From Ecdyonurus torrentis (lineage: Eukaryota; Arthropoda; Insecta; Ephemeroptera; Heptageniidae): DNA of 64,000 nt. Within the stretch, counting starts at the first letter, position 1; each line of letters starts with the position of its first letter. A program made the translations under genes and the position numbers. Shown here one piece after another: positions 48,300 to 60,319 of the stretch. Where the stretch lies: assembly GCA_949318235.1 (NCBI GenBank), contig OX439132.1, positions 45,862,641 through 45,926,640 on the forward strand. The letters run 5' to 3'. The notes beneath the pieces are model-generated. The model saw only the letters and a list, made by a program, of their open reading frames with translations, had not been told where the DNA came from and did no database searches.

Positions 48300-48949
48300 G
48301 AATTTCGAATAATTGAGGGTTTAAAATTTTGGCCTATGATGTTAATTTTTGGTTCTTTCTTTGCTTACTTCACTAGTGAGCCAGCTTGAAATTTGTGTCT
48401 TTGTTAGGTAACGCAAGTTTTGAAGCAACACAAAATAGATGACAAATCTAAGCGATGAAAATATCACCATATGGGAATACTTTATCATGTGTATAATTCA
48501 TCTGCTTCTAATTTGTGTTTGAACAATAAAGACGTTTATTTATTATTTATTTACTAACTCGTTTCTCTTACTTGAATCTACTCGGGAAACAAGCAAATTT
48601 TTTATTGCGTTCCATATCTTTACAGAGTAGAACAGTTCAATACAAATACATTTTAAATACAACACAACAAATAATAATAAAAGCAAATACGGCGTCATTT
48701 TACTAACAATTTGAATTGTATTGGCTTACGACCATACAACCAGATAAAGATTTCATTCAACTCAAAACTCCATTTAAATACATGTTATTTCCATACGCTA
48801 ATAAAAATCAAATTTTTAATAAAAAGACTGAATCTTGTAAATTGCAATAGTTAAATATGAACCTGGAATGGTTATTGATATACCACAAAATCGAATATAG
48901 ATAAAACATAATTTAAAGGTGTATCGCACAGTGATTAGGTCACATTTTT
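48300..48949. other. AT-rich spacer
   Basis: No gene seen. Confidence 0.4.
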
Positions 48950-49512
48950 TACAATCTATAGACAACTTGCATGCCGTTTTTTTATGTTCTTAAAAATTTC
49001 TTTAGGAAAAATAAATAATATTGGTGCATTATAAAACTTCTTAAAAAATGCTCCTTCATATTTAAAATAATTTTTGAAATTCAAATTTTATTTAAAGTAA
49101 AGACGGTGGCCATGACGCCGAAAGACGGTTCGCGTTTCTTTTGCTTTTTAATTGTTGAAATCGTTCAAACGAGTTCGCACCAACTGAAGAATTTTTTTCA
49201 ACGACCGAATTTTTTAAACAGCTCTGTTGGAGAAAATACAGATTTTTTTAAAAATTCGGCCATTGAAAAAATTCTTCAGTTGTTGCGAACTCGTTTGAAC
49301 GATTTCAACAATTAAAAAGCAAAAGAAACGCGAACCGTCTTTTGGCGTAATGGCCACCGTCTTTACTTCAAATAAAATTTGAATTTCAAAAATTATTTTA
49401 AATATGAAGGAGCATTTTTTAAGAAGTTTTATATGCACCAATATTATTTATTTTTCCTAAAGAATTTTTTAAGACTATAAAAAAACGGCATGCAAGTTGT
49501 CTATTGTTACAT
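48950..49512. mobile_element. Foldback element, arms about 265 bp
   Basis: Left arm 48950-49215 ('gacaacttgcatgccgtttt', 'aagacggtggccatgacgcc') is reverse-complementary to 49245-49512. The loop is about 30 bp. Arms are nearly identical apart from small indels. Two short frames with the same protein sequence on opposite strands (for example KDGSRFFCFLIVEIVQTSS) result from the symmetry. Confidence 0.83.
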
Positions 49513-50445
49513 TTTTAAGAATCAATGAATAAAATTATAAATCTATTTATAGGAATGTACTGAAAATTTATCAAAACATTATAATATAATGAAAGCCTCT
49601 TCAAATATTGTTAATTAGAATTTGAGTACAAAAACGAGGTAAAAATAAATCAATAGCTTGTGTTTTCAAAGAATGAAAAAGTGAAGCTTTAAATAGATAG
49701 CAGTATCGTCGTAATTGAAAATTTTATGTTTGAGTGAACTTGAAAAATAATCTCTTCTCTAAAACTTAAGAGCATACAAAATAATACATCCAGCTCCCTC
49801 TATGTTATTAAAACAGACTTATAATAGTTGAGGTGGTAAGCCGGTACAATGTGCGAGACTGTGCGGAAAATATACCACACGCACCCTCAATATAAGTAGT
49901 TAATTAGAGATTACGGTATAGAGCAAACAGCACCGTAAGATAAACACGCAGTAGAGGTCAAGTTCAAGGTTATAAGGTCATGACCCTATACTAAAGTTTG
50001 ATTGGTAGAAAATATCTCTTAAATCAGGCAAATCTATATCACGCAAAGCGGTGTTTCCCTTCTCTACACTGCTATAATTATAGTTAAAATTTTAATATTA
50101 TATGGAAAATAAATCAAAATTCTTATATTTCGTGGAGCAAGGTCATGCTTATCAATTTAATTTGTATACGGAGCTATTGTATATAAAATAATAATAATAA
50201 AACGAATTTTTGGGTAAAAGTAGCGGTTATGCCTGCAATATTGAAAGTTCTTTATCTATGTAAATAGTAAAAATGATTTTTGTTTCGAGATATAAGTGAA
50301 GTACACTCAAGTGAGTACTCATAGGTACACCTCTGGACAACAGTTTTCATACCATTTGTATGTGTAACCCATATCTTTATGACAAAGCGCAGTGGTCGCC
50401 GCAGCCCCATTCAGAAACCTTTTTTTACGTGGTTCTCTGACATAA
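49513..50445. other. Unique AT-rich DNA
   Basis: No gene or named repeat seen. Confidence 0.4.
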
Positions 50446-51783
50446 TCAAAGGAATAGACCAGACAAAAAAATAAGCATTAATATCACAAAACACTTGATG
50501 GGATTTACATACACACTAAAAAATAGATGTGTATAATCAACGTTCTAAACGTTGAAAAGCTTGTACACAGTTTCGTCATGCTTTAAACGTAAATAATTAA
50601 CGCTTACGTGTGACGTCACAAACGTTTACAATCAACGCTTAGCTCGTGGTGGCTACTTTGAGCAATACATTGGACCCCCCTCCCGACAGCAATGGTCAAT
50701 TTGCATTAAACTGCCCTTTTAACATTAAAAATGCACTCGGTATACCCTAAAATAGCATTCACCAGTAACTACCATTGTAGAAATACAATTATTGTTTCTA
50801 TTATACTCTCGTTCTGTCTTTCTCTCTCTCTCTCTCCCGCCCGCCCGCCTGTGCCGCGCGCCTCACTGCAGCCGCTGCACTCACATTGCTCGCGCGCCAC
50901 TTATGTTTTATACTCTTTCTCTCTCTTTCACCGATTCTTTCATACAATATAAAAGACAATCATTATAATGTATAAACTATTACTGATTTAAATAACACAT
51001 ACAACTATTAAATAACGTTTTATGTACCTTATTCCTGAAATCAGCATCGTGTATTCAACGGTTTCCCGATGCATCAACATTCAAACACATGTTTATGCAA
51101 CAAATATTAATGAATCCGTTAATATTTTTAGTCATCCTGATGAATCAAACCTTAATAAACACTTTACACTACTTTAAATTTGCATATCACTACTTTTATC
51201 TCAATAAAATTTCAATTTTCCGACAGCGGCGCCCACCCGTGCCATGCTTCTTTCGTCCAGCTGCTCCACTCGCGCAAAGGAGTTTGGGAGTTCTGGACGT
51301 TGGACAAAAACGTCTATACCGTTGAAAATTAACGTTTAACTTTCAACTCTATTTATGCTAATAAATCAACGTTTAAAGTGAAATTGAGCATAAGCGTTGA
51401 GTTTTCAATACAATAAGAGTTGACATTTGAAACGTTAAAAATTTACGCTTATAACCGTTGAAATAACACCTATTCCGTTGATTATTAACGAAATTTTTTA
51501 GTGTGTAAATAACATTAGTTTGTCTCAAAACCTAACAGTAGCCCCGTAGCAGTGATCAGAAAATTTAATTTATGCAACCCGCACAACATTTTCATACTAA
51601 TTTTTGCATGTTTTTGACGTCATAAATATGAATTTTCACGCAAATTGCATACTTTACTGTTTTTTTACGCTCTCTCGTGGGGCTACATTAACATTCTGGT
51701 AAAAATTGTCATCAGTTTTGAAGATCCCATTTCGTGTTTATTCATTAAAAAGCACATGTTGTTTTATGTGGTCTATGGCTTTC
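50446..51783 (-). mobile_element. TTAA-type MITE family C, copy 6, interrupted
   Basis: The left piece ends at 50511 and the right piece starts at 51506. Joined at one TA they give the intact family sequence. CRE core at 51615-51622. Confidence 0.82.
50512..51505. mobile_element. CACACTAAAAAA-ended element (family G), long form
   Basis: Ends CACACTAAAAAAT ... ATTTTTTAGTGTG with TA on both sides, nested in a family C MITE. Subterminal repeats of 'aacgtt' and 'caacg' recur. The centre (50815-50910, 51220-51300) is unusually GC- and CpG-rich. No transposase frame. Confidence 0.82.
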
Positions 51784-51900
51784 AACATCTCTCCTACCGT
51801 TTTAGCAGTGACACAATGGCACTCGCACGGGCACCATCGTGTGGAGAACACGAGAGCGTATTCACAAAGCATACCACGGCCTCTGAAAAAGCTGCGTATA
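51784..51900. repeat. Family E repeat fragment
   Basis: 'caacatctctcct' through 'gtgtggagaacacgag' and 'cataccacggcctct', as at 19700-19770 and 36290-36400. Confidence 0.55.
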
Positions 51901-52004
51901 TATCTGCACTGAGAATCCAACTCATGATCTCTTGCCCATCAATCCATTACAATTACCACCACGCCACAGGCTTGATTATCATTAATATGACGTCATCATA
52001 ACTA

Positions 52005-52488
52005 TTAAAGCCATAGACATCATGAAACAAAATGTGCTTTTTAATGATGAAACAAAAAATGGGATCAACGAAACTGATGACAATTTTAACCAGAATGTAA
52101 ATGTGGCTTGACAAAATACTGTAAAGTATGCTATTCCGGTTTCTGACGTCACAAACAGGCAAAAAGTAATATAAAAACGTTGTGCGTGTTACATAAATAG
52201 AAATTTTCTGATCACTGCTACTGCTACTGAGACCAACTAATGTTATTTATGTAATGCATTATTCACATGACGCGTAAATTTGACGCGCGTCAATGTGCGT
52301 CGACGCGCGTAACAAAGCTGGTAAAATGTAAACAAATGGAGCCGTTCACATGTAATTTTCAAAAACCATGTGAACGGCTCCATTTGTTTACATTGTTCCA
52401 GCTTTGTTACGCGCGTCAAATTTACTTAAGTCCCCTCAAGTATTTTGTAATATAAATTCTTATATTTAATTCTGTTCTATTACTTTAA
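52005..52488 (+). mobile_element. TTAA-flanked MITE family C, copy 7, with nested hairpin element
   Basis: TTAAAGCCATAGACATCATG ... TGTTCTATTACTTTAA. It is interrupted at 52256-52429. CRE core at 52144-52151. Confidence 0.8.
52256..52429. mobile_element. Small CpG-rich hairpin element
   Basis: Inserted in family C copy 7. 'gtaaatttgacgcgcgt' occurs near both ends in inverted order, and 52302-52417 folds into a hairpin with a stem of about 50 bp ('acaaatggagccgttcacatg' paired with its complement) and a loop of about 14 bases. Confidence 0.75.
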
Positions 52489-52935
52489 ACATACTATACT
52501 TGAAACATCACCAAACTTGCAACAATTTTTGTTCATATATTGTATAATATAATATTTATAAAATCAATAATTACATTTGCTATGCTATATTATAACAATT
52601 AACTTTGTGTTTGTTTTTGTTGTCATTACTAGAGCGCTCAGTCACGTACTCACGTGACATTAACTATGACGTGAAGTGTCACGTGACGTAGGCTAATACA
52701 TCAAAGTCACGAGACACTAAGTGATCAAAGCATCATTGCTCTCTTTGAACATACATAGTGCACAGGGTACTGTTACCTTTGTTAGCTAACATTAATTATG
52801 TAAAGATATACACTACATGCGCTGTCTGTTATGAATAACATGTTCTGTAATATAATATAGACCTGTAATACTTTTGAGTTTGTGTGAGTGAGATGATAGG
52901 AGGCATCGATACAGGAATATTGATTGTAAATATAT

Positions 52936-53114
52936 GGACGAACGAACGAACAAACGAACGAACGAACGAACGAACGAACGAACGAACGAACGAACGAACG
53001 AACGAACGAACGAACGAACGAACGAACGAACGAACAAACGAACGAACGAACGAACGAACGAACGAACGAACGAACGAACGAACGAACGAACGAACGAACG
53101 AACGAACGAACGAA
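52936..53114. repeat. (CGAA)n microsatellite
   Basis: About 44 tetramer units with two CAAA variants. It is open on both strands as Thr-Asn-Glu-Arg or Val-Arg-Ser-Phe repeats, which are artefacts. Confidence 0.96.
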
Positions 53115-53139
53115 TGATTGATTGATTGATTTTTTTTTC

Positions 53140-53519
53140 TTGCCATATTGTGTTATTGTGCTACACCACTCCATAGTCCCAGTCAAGAAACTGTCTTATC
53201 AACATATAAGGACTTTCTAATAAATGAAAACAGCACACATGGGCCGCGACCTAAATACACAGCCCGGCATTTACCATGACAGTCTAAAGAAACCATGAAA
53301 ACATCTAGACAGGCTAGTCGGTGCGTAATCACATCGATCATATAATCACACCTCCCGAATGCTGTGCGTCGTCATGGAACACATTTAAACATGCATCGTG
53401 CAACGTGTTGTCCACTCACACTTGACGTACGCACCCAACAATGGTTAAAACCTATACTTGGTGAGAAGCACAGAATTACGAGTCAGCTACCTTCACCACG
53501 CAGCCATACCAGCTCGGTG
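53140..53519 (-). mobile_element. tRNA-derived SINE family F, copy 3
   Basis: Same 3' segment ('gtgctacaccactccatagt'), body ('cagcccggcatttaccatga') and head remnant ('cagccataccagctcggtgc') as copy 2. It abuts the MITE at 53525. Confidence 0.75.
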
Positions 53520-53524
53520 CTATA

Positions 53525-53824
53525 GGGTATATGCGGATGACGTCATATTTATTGCGCTTGGAGGCCATACTGGAGTAGTGAATAACATTGATCAGCGTAG
53601 GACAAACTTCGTTTAAGCCAATTTTCTTTGACAAATCGGTTCATTTTTTGTCATTGTTATTTTTCACACATACTTGAGATACTAATTCAACATATTTACA
53701 GCATTAATTCTCTCAAAAATATTGCACAGTGGTTTTAAACTGGCAAAATGATTTATTTTCCTATGTCACCCATGTTATTGAGTTATCCAACATGGCGTCG
53801 ACTTTAACATGAATGCATAGACCC
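53525..53824 (+). mobile_element. GGGT-ended MITE, subfamily A, full copy
   Basis: GGGTATATGCGGATGACGTC ... GAATGCATAGACCC, flanked by tata on each side. CRE core at 53538-53545. Confidence 0.83.
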
Positions 53825-54475
53825 TATAAAACATCGCGGCACAGTACAAACGTATAATTGGTATCGTCAAGTTGCATACCCACTTACATGGCTACCACAC
53901 AAAATGACGGTATATATACTTGATGTTTACAAAGTTCAAAAAGGTCAGATTGCTGACTCTCTCCATACACACAAATACGGACTATTTATTTACCAACTTC
54001 AATCGCTCCAGTGATGTTTGTTAGAACAACGTTCAGTCAAAGCTCACAAATATCCCCACCCCTGCATGTGCTGGGGGGGGGGGGGAGAATAAAATCAAAT
54101 ACCTCAACTTATATGTCAAGCAGTAACAAACCCCGCTTGTAATGTAAATATTACTAAATATATACATGACTATTGTTTTATTTTGTTGTGTTTATATAAA
54201 AACAATATTTTTATTTTCAAAACAAGAGAAAAAACTGGAGTTTGCTTACTGATTAAATAGTAAAATATTCATTTAATGTATTTTTTATTATTTTTGTTTG
54301 ATAAAATATTGTTGACTTTTCATTATTTGTCTTTTTACTCCATTTATACACTGAAAACAAAACATTATGCATATAATGATATTGCCAATATTTATATTAA
54401 ATAAAAAAATAAAAAAAAAGCTGTTGTACATGTTATAATTACAAAAGTAACTCTTATTATGATAATAATCTATAT
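53825..54475. other. AT-rich spacer
   Basis: Contains a G run near 54074-54086. No gene seen. Confidence 0.4.
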
Positions 54476-54963
54476 AGGTGAAGTAGCTAGCCAGGTAGTA
54501 CAAAGGTAAATCATATAAAAATGATAACTACAGGTGAAGCAGCTAGCCAGGTAGTACAAAGGTAAATCATATAAAAATGATAACTACAGGTGAAGCAGCT
54601 AGCCAGGTAGTACAAAGAAATCTTATAAAAATGATAACTGCAGGTGAAGTAGCTAGCCAGTTAGTACAAAGGTAAATTTTATAAAAATGATAACTACAGG
54701 TGAAGTAGCAAGCCAGGTAGTACAAAGGTAAATCTTATATAAAAATGATAACTACAGATGAAGTAGCAACCCAGGTAGTACAAAGGTAAATTTTATAAAA
54801 ATGATAACTACAGGTGAAGTAGCAAGCCAGGTAGTACAAAGGTAAATCATATAAAAATGATAACTACAGTTGAAGCAGCTAGCCAGTTTATAAAAATGAT
54901 AACTACAGGTGAAGTAGCTAGCCAGGTAGTACAAAGGTAAATCATATAACATGATAACTACAT
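54476..54963. repeat. 56-bp minisatellite, about nine units
   Basis: Unit: 'aggtgaagtagctagccagg', then 'tagtacaaaggtaaatcata', then 'taaaaatgataactac'. Units vary by substitution and small deletions; one is truncated at about 54885. Confidence 0.92.
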
Positions 54964-55070
54964 ACATGCTAAGTAATGCTATACAGGTAGTACGTACACG
55001 AAACGTTAGTCATAGAAGTCGGTATTAATATATTTACCTGAATTGGTTAAATTAAATTCTAGTTCTCTCA

Positions 55071-55265
55071 ATGTTGGAATTTTTAACTAGACATGAAACT
55101 CGTAAAAGGGATGACAATTATTACATTGAAAATCACGTTTATCGCTTCAAAAAACCTGAGTTACCCTTTTACGGTATCGCCCAGCCACCCCCCTTTGAAA
55201 TGCTCGCGAGAAATGGGCGATACATTAGTGGTAAAACGATAAATCGGCTGAGGTATTTTGAGTAA
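55071..55265 (+). CDS. Small ORF of unknown function, 64 codons, doubtful
   Basis: It encodes MLEFLTRHETRKRDDNYYIE..., then a K/R/P-rich segment with IAQPPPFEMLARNGRYIS. Base composition is less AT-rich than its surroundings and residue use looks protein-like. It has no repeat match in the window. No domain, signal peptide or membrane segment is seen. It could be a fragment of a mobile-element or host gene, or chance. Starts in other frames and splicing cannot be excluded. Confidence 0.25.
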   Translation: MLEFLTRHETRKRDDNYYIENHVYRFKKPELPFYGIAQPPPFEMLARNGRYISGKTINRLRYFE

Positions 55266-55390
55266 ATTATAGTATTAAACAATGTGAATCATATTTATTA
55301 TGTAAGAAATCGGTACAGAAATACCTACTCGATAATATGTTTTACAGTGTATCTGATTATTTAGCAGTTAATAATGTCAAATAATTGATC

Positions 55391-55733
55391 TTAAAGCCAT
55401 AGACCACATAAAACAACATGGGCTTTTTAATGGATAAACACGAAATGGGATCTTCAAAACTGATGACAATTTTTATCAGAATGTTTATTTAGCCCCACGA
55501 GAGAGCGTGAAAAAACTATAAAGTATGCAATTTGATTGAAAATTCATGTTTATGACGTCAGAAACATGCAAAAATTAGTATGAAAATGTTGTGCGGGTTG
55601 CATAAATTGAATTTTCTGATCACTGCTACGGGGCTACTGTTGGGTTTTGAGACAAACTAAAGTTATTTATGTAAATCCCATCAATTGTTTTGTGATATAA
55701 ATGCTTATGTTTTTCTCTGGTCTATTCCTTTAA
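55391..55733 (+). mobile_element. TTAA-flanked MITE family C, copy 8
   Basis: TTAAAGCCATAGACCACATA ... CTCTGGTCTATTCCTTTAA with TTAA at both ends. CRE core at 55553-55560. Confidence 0.85.
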
Positions 55734-56319
55734 ATAAGACATAATTTTCTATAATATTTAATATTTTTTGTTATATGTATGTTGTGTTTTGACTTGACTT
55801 GTTCTACTCTATAAAGACATGGAACGTATAAAATCTTAAATCTTATATTTTTAATATATTTTTTTATTGGCAACAGAAAAACAAAAATTAAAGAAAGTTA
55901 GTTTTGTTATGATAATATATATATAACTTGACTTACAAATAGAAATAAAGTTGATAAATTACAATAATTTATACGTATATAATTACGTTTACGCTATAAA
56001 ATAAAAACTTATTTAATGTGCTTTATAAAATTTTCTAGTTTTCAGAACAATTATAATAATAACTTTTGTATAATTTTAAGCCACAAAGAAAATGTGAATG
56101 AATTAAACTTTTCTCTTTAAATTATATAATATAACTTTTCTTTGTTCACGCTAATTACAAATTATGTTTAGAATGTTGTGGGATATAAATAGAAATTTCA
56201 ATTTTTTTTTTCTAGAAATGCAGTGCCTTACAAGTGTAAGGCACTGTTAAATGTTAAAGTTAAAGGCATCAAAATACATCTAATCAATTTTGTAACTTAG
56301 TTTTTCTATATTATGTATA
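55734..56319. other. AT-rich spacer with a small perfect hairpin
   Basis: cagtgccttaca / tgtaaggcactg at 56221-56246 is a perfect 12-bp stem with a 2-base loop. Nothing else seen. Confidence 0.45.
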
Positions 56320-56607
56320 GGGTGTGCTCGCATGGCATCCCTCAAAATGCTTTTTGATGCTCTTCTTGAGCAATGAATAACATTGCTCAGCATAGGACAC
56401 ATGTGGTTTTTAAGGTTAAGCCATTTTTAAGGTTATTATTATTTTTCTTGCATACTTTAAAAACTAATTCAACCTGTTAACAACATCAATGCTCTCAAGT
56501 AAATTGAGAGTATTTTTAAACTGGCAAACTGAGTTATTTTCCCATATTGGCCCATGTTATTTAGTGCTCAAGTATGGCGTCGACTTTAAAATGAATGAAA
56601 CCACACT
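56320..56607 (+). mobile_element. GGGT-ended MITE, subfamily B, copy
   Basis: GGGTGTGCTCGCATGGCATC ... atggcgtcgactttaaaatg. The CRE core is lost (tggcatcc). Confidence 0.75.
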
Positions 56608-56930
56608 ATATAATTCAATTTAAATAATACAGTAAAGCCCCGAGTAAATCTTAATATTTTCAATCTGCTAATTATTGAAAGCAAATCAAGTCTTCGCCAC
56701 GACTATTAGAGTTAAATTATTATTTATACGAGAATAAGAACGTCCAATGAAAAATAGAGCTTTCATAAATGTATTTACAGTAAAGAACAGTTTTTTTCTT
56801 TACATATTGTGGCAGTTATGTTAAATTTTCGTAAGTGTTAGTGTTATAAGTGTTATTTTCGTATTTGTTAGTGTGTTGAAATGTGAGTTATTTGTAGGTG
56901 AGAGTAAAAATTTAAATTACATTAACTAAC

Positions 56931-57025
56931 TCCTCTCTGTCTCTCTGTCTGTCTGTCTCTCTCTCTGTCTCTGTCTCTCTGTCTGTCTCTCTCTGTCTCT
57001 GTCTCTGTGTCTCTGTATCTCTGTG

Positions 57026-57094
<69 letters not shown>
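56931..57094. repeat. (CT)n/(GTCTCT)n microsatellite
   Basis: CT with frequent GT interruptions, then pure CT. Confidence 0.95.
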
Positions 57095-57097
<3 letters not shown>

Positions 57098-57650
57098 GTT
57101 TCAAATTTGTGACATCCAAACTCTCTACAAAAAGAGTCATGAAAGTGTCGTAAAGCTGAATACGAAGAAGAAAATTAAAATTAAAATGAAACTTTTGGTT
57201 TCTCAGTTTGTTATTGTTGAAGCTCCCGAAGTCAAAACCAACAATGCCATAAGCTCACATCTCTTGAAGTACAGATTGTCTGTTATAAAATTATATTTTA
57301 ATGAAAATATCATGTAAAATTGATATGGAATAATACTTTTAAGTCTTACAATGAGTAAGGATGTATTTCAGTATATAAACAATTTACTGCAATTTTCCGT
57401 CTCTGTGACTGTAGCTGCTTTTGCATGCTATAGATTGTTATGTTTGTTAGTTTGTAATACGCAAACCAATATATTGCATAAGAAAACTGAATTATTATGT
57501 CAATGTGTATCAATCAAATATTCGTGCTAAATTTTCAATTTTAAGTATTCTTAAACAAAAAAAAAAAAAAGAAAAGAAAAAAAAGTGCGCACGGCGATAA
57601 ACAATTTAACCCCCGTAAGTTGCAATGGTAATTATACTAGTTAAACCATA
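57095..57650. other. AT-rich spacer
   Basis: No gene seen. Confidence 0.4.
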
Positions 57651-57940
57651 CACTCTAAAAATTGGTGCATTACTTTAGTTACGAATCCTAACTTATTTAA
57701 GATATACACTTTTAAGTTATTATGAGTAGCTAAAATAATGCATTTTAGCAAGTTATTAAAAATAGCTAATTTAAGTTGTTTAAGTTTTTTTAAAGTTTTT
57801 TTTAAGCTATTTCAAGTTAAATTAGCTATTTTTAATAATTTCCTAAAATGCATTATTTTAGCTACTCATAAAAGCTTAAAAGTGTATATCTTAAATAAGT
57901 TAGGATTCGTAACTAAAGTAATGCACCAATTTTTAGAGTG
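57651..57940. mobile_element. Palindromic MITE family D, copy 3
   Basis: CACTCTAAAAATTGGTGCAT ... ATGCACCAATTTTTAGAGTG with TA at 57649-57650 and 57941-57942; nearly perfect palindrome. Confidence 0.87.
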
Positions 57941-58706
57941 TAGTTAAGTTGTTATTTTGATTGTTGCAACAACAATTAAAAAAAGATAACTAAGGTTTAA
58001 CTAGAGGTTGCAGCTTACAGACCTTCGAGATTCAAGTCAATTTTGGTTGAAGTCTCTCTCTCTCTGTCTCTGTCTCTCTCGCCCAAGGTTGACTATTTTG
58101 CATAATAAGTTGTTTTTTCAAAAGAATTTTTTTTTTTTTTTATTTTCCTCTTTGTTGAATGTGAAACAAAAATATGCAATATATAAAATGTAAATTAACA
58201 TTTTTTTTTTTTTTTATTTTTTTTTAATTTCAAAGCATAAATGTAAAATATTTCGTAAAGTTATAAAATGAGGTTTCCAGTTTGTTGATGCAGAAATCGT
58301 ACATGAAAGCGCAATAAAAATGTAGATCATATTGTTATATCTAGAATGTATGAATATTAATACTCACTCACACTGACGAGAGCCTTCGTAACATACATTT
58401 GTACCGCAGTTAATCACAAAATTTTCTCGTACGTAATAACTTGAGGTCACTTTAATATAATACGTCACTGAATATGTGAGTCGAAAGTTGACTTTTCTAT
58501 GGAAATACATCACAAAAACACTACACAATTTCTATACACAGTACTTTAGTACTTTAAGTTCAATATATATATACATACATTTTTAATTATATTTTATTGT
58601 CATTTATTTTTGTTCTCTGTTTAAAAGCACAAATAGATGTAATATTTTCATATATTTTCATTTCGTATTTCGATCTTCTCGCGTCAAGATTATATTATAA
58701 CATATA
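57941..58706. other. AT-rich spacer
   Basis: A short CT/GT tract (58052-58082) and poly(T) runs. No gene seen. Confidence 0.4.
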
Positions 58707-59008
58707 GGGTCTATGCAATCATGTTAAAGTCGACGCCATGTTGGATAACTCAATAACATGGGTGGCATAGGAAAATAAATCATTTTACCAATTTAAAACC
58801 ACTATGCAATATTTTTGATAGCATTGATGTTGTAAATATGTTGAATTAGTATCTCAAGTATGTGAGAAAAATAACAAGAACAAAAAATTACCCGATTTCC
58901 CAAAGAAAATTGGCTTATAAATGAAGTTTGTCCTATGCTGAGCAATGTTATTTACTACTCCAGTATGGCCTCCAAGCGCAATAAATATGACGTCATCCGC
59001 ATACACCC
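58707..59008 (-). mobile_element. GGGT-ended MITE, subfamily A, full copy
   Basis: GGGTCTATGCAATCATGTTA ... TGACGTCATCCGCATACACCC, flanked by tata. CRE core at 58988-58995. Confidence 0.83.
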
Positions 59009-59463
59009 TATAAAGGGTTATTTGACTTGTTCTATTCTATAAAGATATGGAACGTTATATAAAATATTATATCTAATATGTATATTGTGTACAAAACATT
59101 ACGTAATCCAGTTACTATATAGAGCATCTAAAAATTACCTGACTGTTAAAATAATAATTTTAATGGTCCAATTTTTCCATAACATCAGAAATAGAAGTTT
59201 AAAAACGAAGCACGGAGATTAAGTTACTCGATTATATCACTTGTAGGGATTGTTAAAATAAATTCTCAAATAACGTCTTATTTTAATTTAAAATAACGAA
59301 CATAAATATATAAGGGAGGAGATAAAATTACGTAAGCTTGGTTGATATAAACACAACAGAAAAGTGAAGTAATCTGATCTGGTCCGTGTTTACTGAAATT
59401 ATTTTATTTATAGTAAGTGCTCGTATGTAAGTCAAACGGTGAACCATAGCAAGAACTCAAAAA

Positions 59464-59466
<3 letters not shown>

Positions 59467-59507
<41 letters not shown>

Positions 59508-59538
59508 AAAAGAAAAAGAAAAAAAAAAAAAAAAAAAA
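59467..59538. repeat. Poly(A) tract
   Basis: About 70 A residues with G interruptions; possibly the tail of the adjacent SINE copy on the minus strand or an independent run. Confidence 0.9.
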
Positions 59539-59547
59539 CATAATAAT

Positions 59548-59735
59548 ATGTGTTATCGCGCTACACCAATCCATAGTCCCATTCAAGACATTGTCATATC
59601 GACAAGTAAGGACTTTTCCAATCAATTGAAACAGCACCTATGGTCTAAATACACAGCCCGGCATTCGTCATGACAGAATAGAGAAACCGTGGCAACGTCT
59701 AGGCAGGATGTTCGGTGCAATCACATTATTATTGA
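59548..59735 (-). mobile_element. tRNA-derived SINE family F, copy 4, 5'-truncated
   Basis: 'cgctacaccaatccatagtc' and 'cagcccggcattcgtcatga' match the other copies. The tRNA-like head is missing, as expected for 5' truncation. Confidence 0.7.
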
Positions 59736-59738
59736 ATG

Positions 59739-60069
59739 TTAAAGGCATAGAAAACATTGAAACAACATGCTCTAAACACAAAATGGGATCTACAAAACTG
59801 ATGATATTTTTTACCAGAATGTTAATGTAGCCCCACAAGAGAGCTTGAAAAAAATGTAAAGTATGCAATTTGCGTGAATATTCCTGTTTATGACGTCATA
59901 AACAGGCAAAAACTAGTATAAAAATGTTGTGCGGGTTGCATAAATTGAAATTTTCTGATCACTGCTACAGTTGGGTTTTGAGACCAATTAATGTTATTTA
60001 TGTAAGTCCCATCAAGTGTTTTGTTATGTAAATGCAAATGGTTTCATGTTTTCTATGCTTTTGTTTTAA
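59739..60069 (+). mobile_element. TTAA-flanked MITE family C, copy 9
   Basis: TTAAAGGCATAGAAAACATT ... TTCTATGCTTTTGTTTTAA. CRE core at 59891-59898. It abuts SINE copy 4. Confidence 0.78.
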
Positions 60070-60319
60070 ATTGAAATAAAACAAAAACTCCAAATTCAAT
60101 CTAATGATTGTAAAATTACTAGTGCGTATAGTGATTCAATTTAAACTTTAGCTTATTACGTGGGCACAGCTGGTACCTTATTATTTCTCTACACAAAACT
60201 ATCGTATGTTCTATACTGTAAGTCAGTTTGGGATATCGACAATGTATCACCCTCACTTTCCATCACCGTTCATAATACTGATAAAATATACTCAAATATT
60301 TCTCTGGGTTCAACACGTA

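Noticed and set aside
51645..52001. 118-residue frame beginning MHTLLFFYALSWGYINILVK
   Set aside because: The same start recurs at 43032, 59668 and 61173 because it is the end of the family C MITE.
52782..53186. Thr-Asn-Glu-Arg and Val-Arg-Ser-Phe repeat proteins
   Set aside because: Produced by the CGAA microsatellite, which has no stop in any frame.
54476..54963. CRISPR-like array
   Set aside because: Units are contiguous with no unique spacers, and the genome is eukaryotic; it is a minisatellite.
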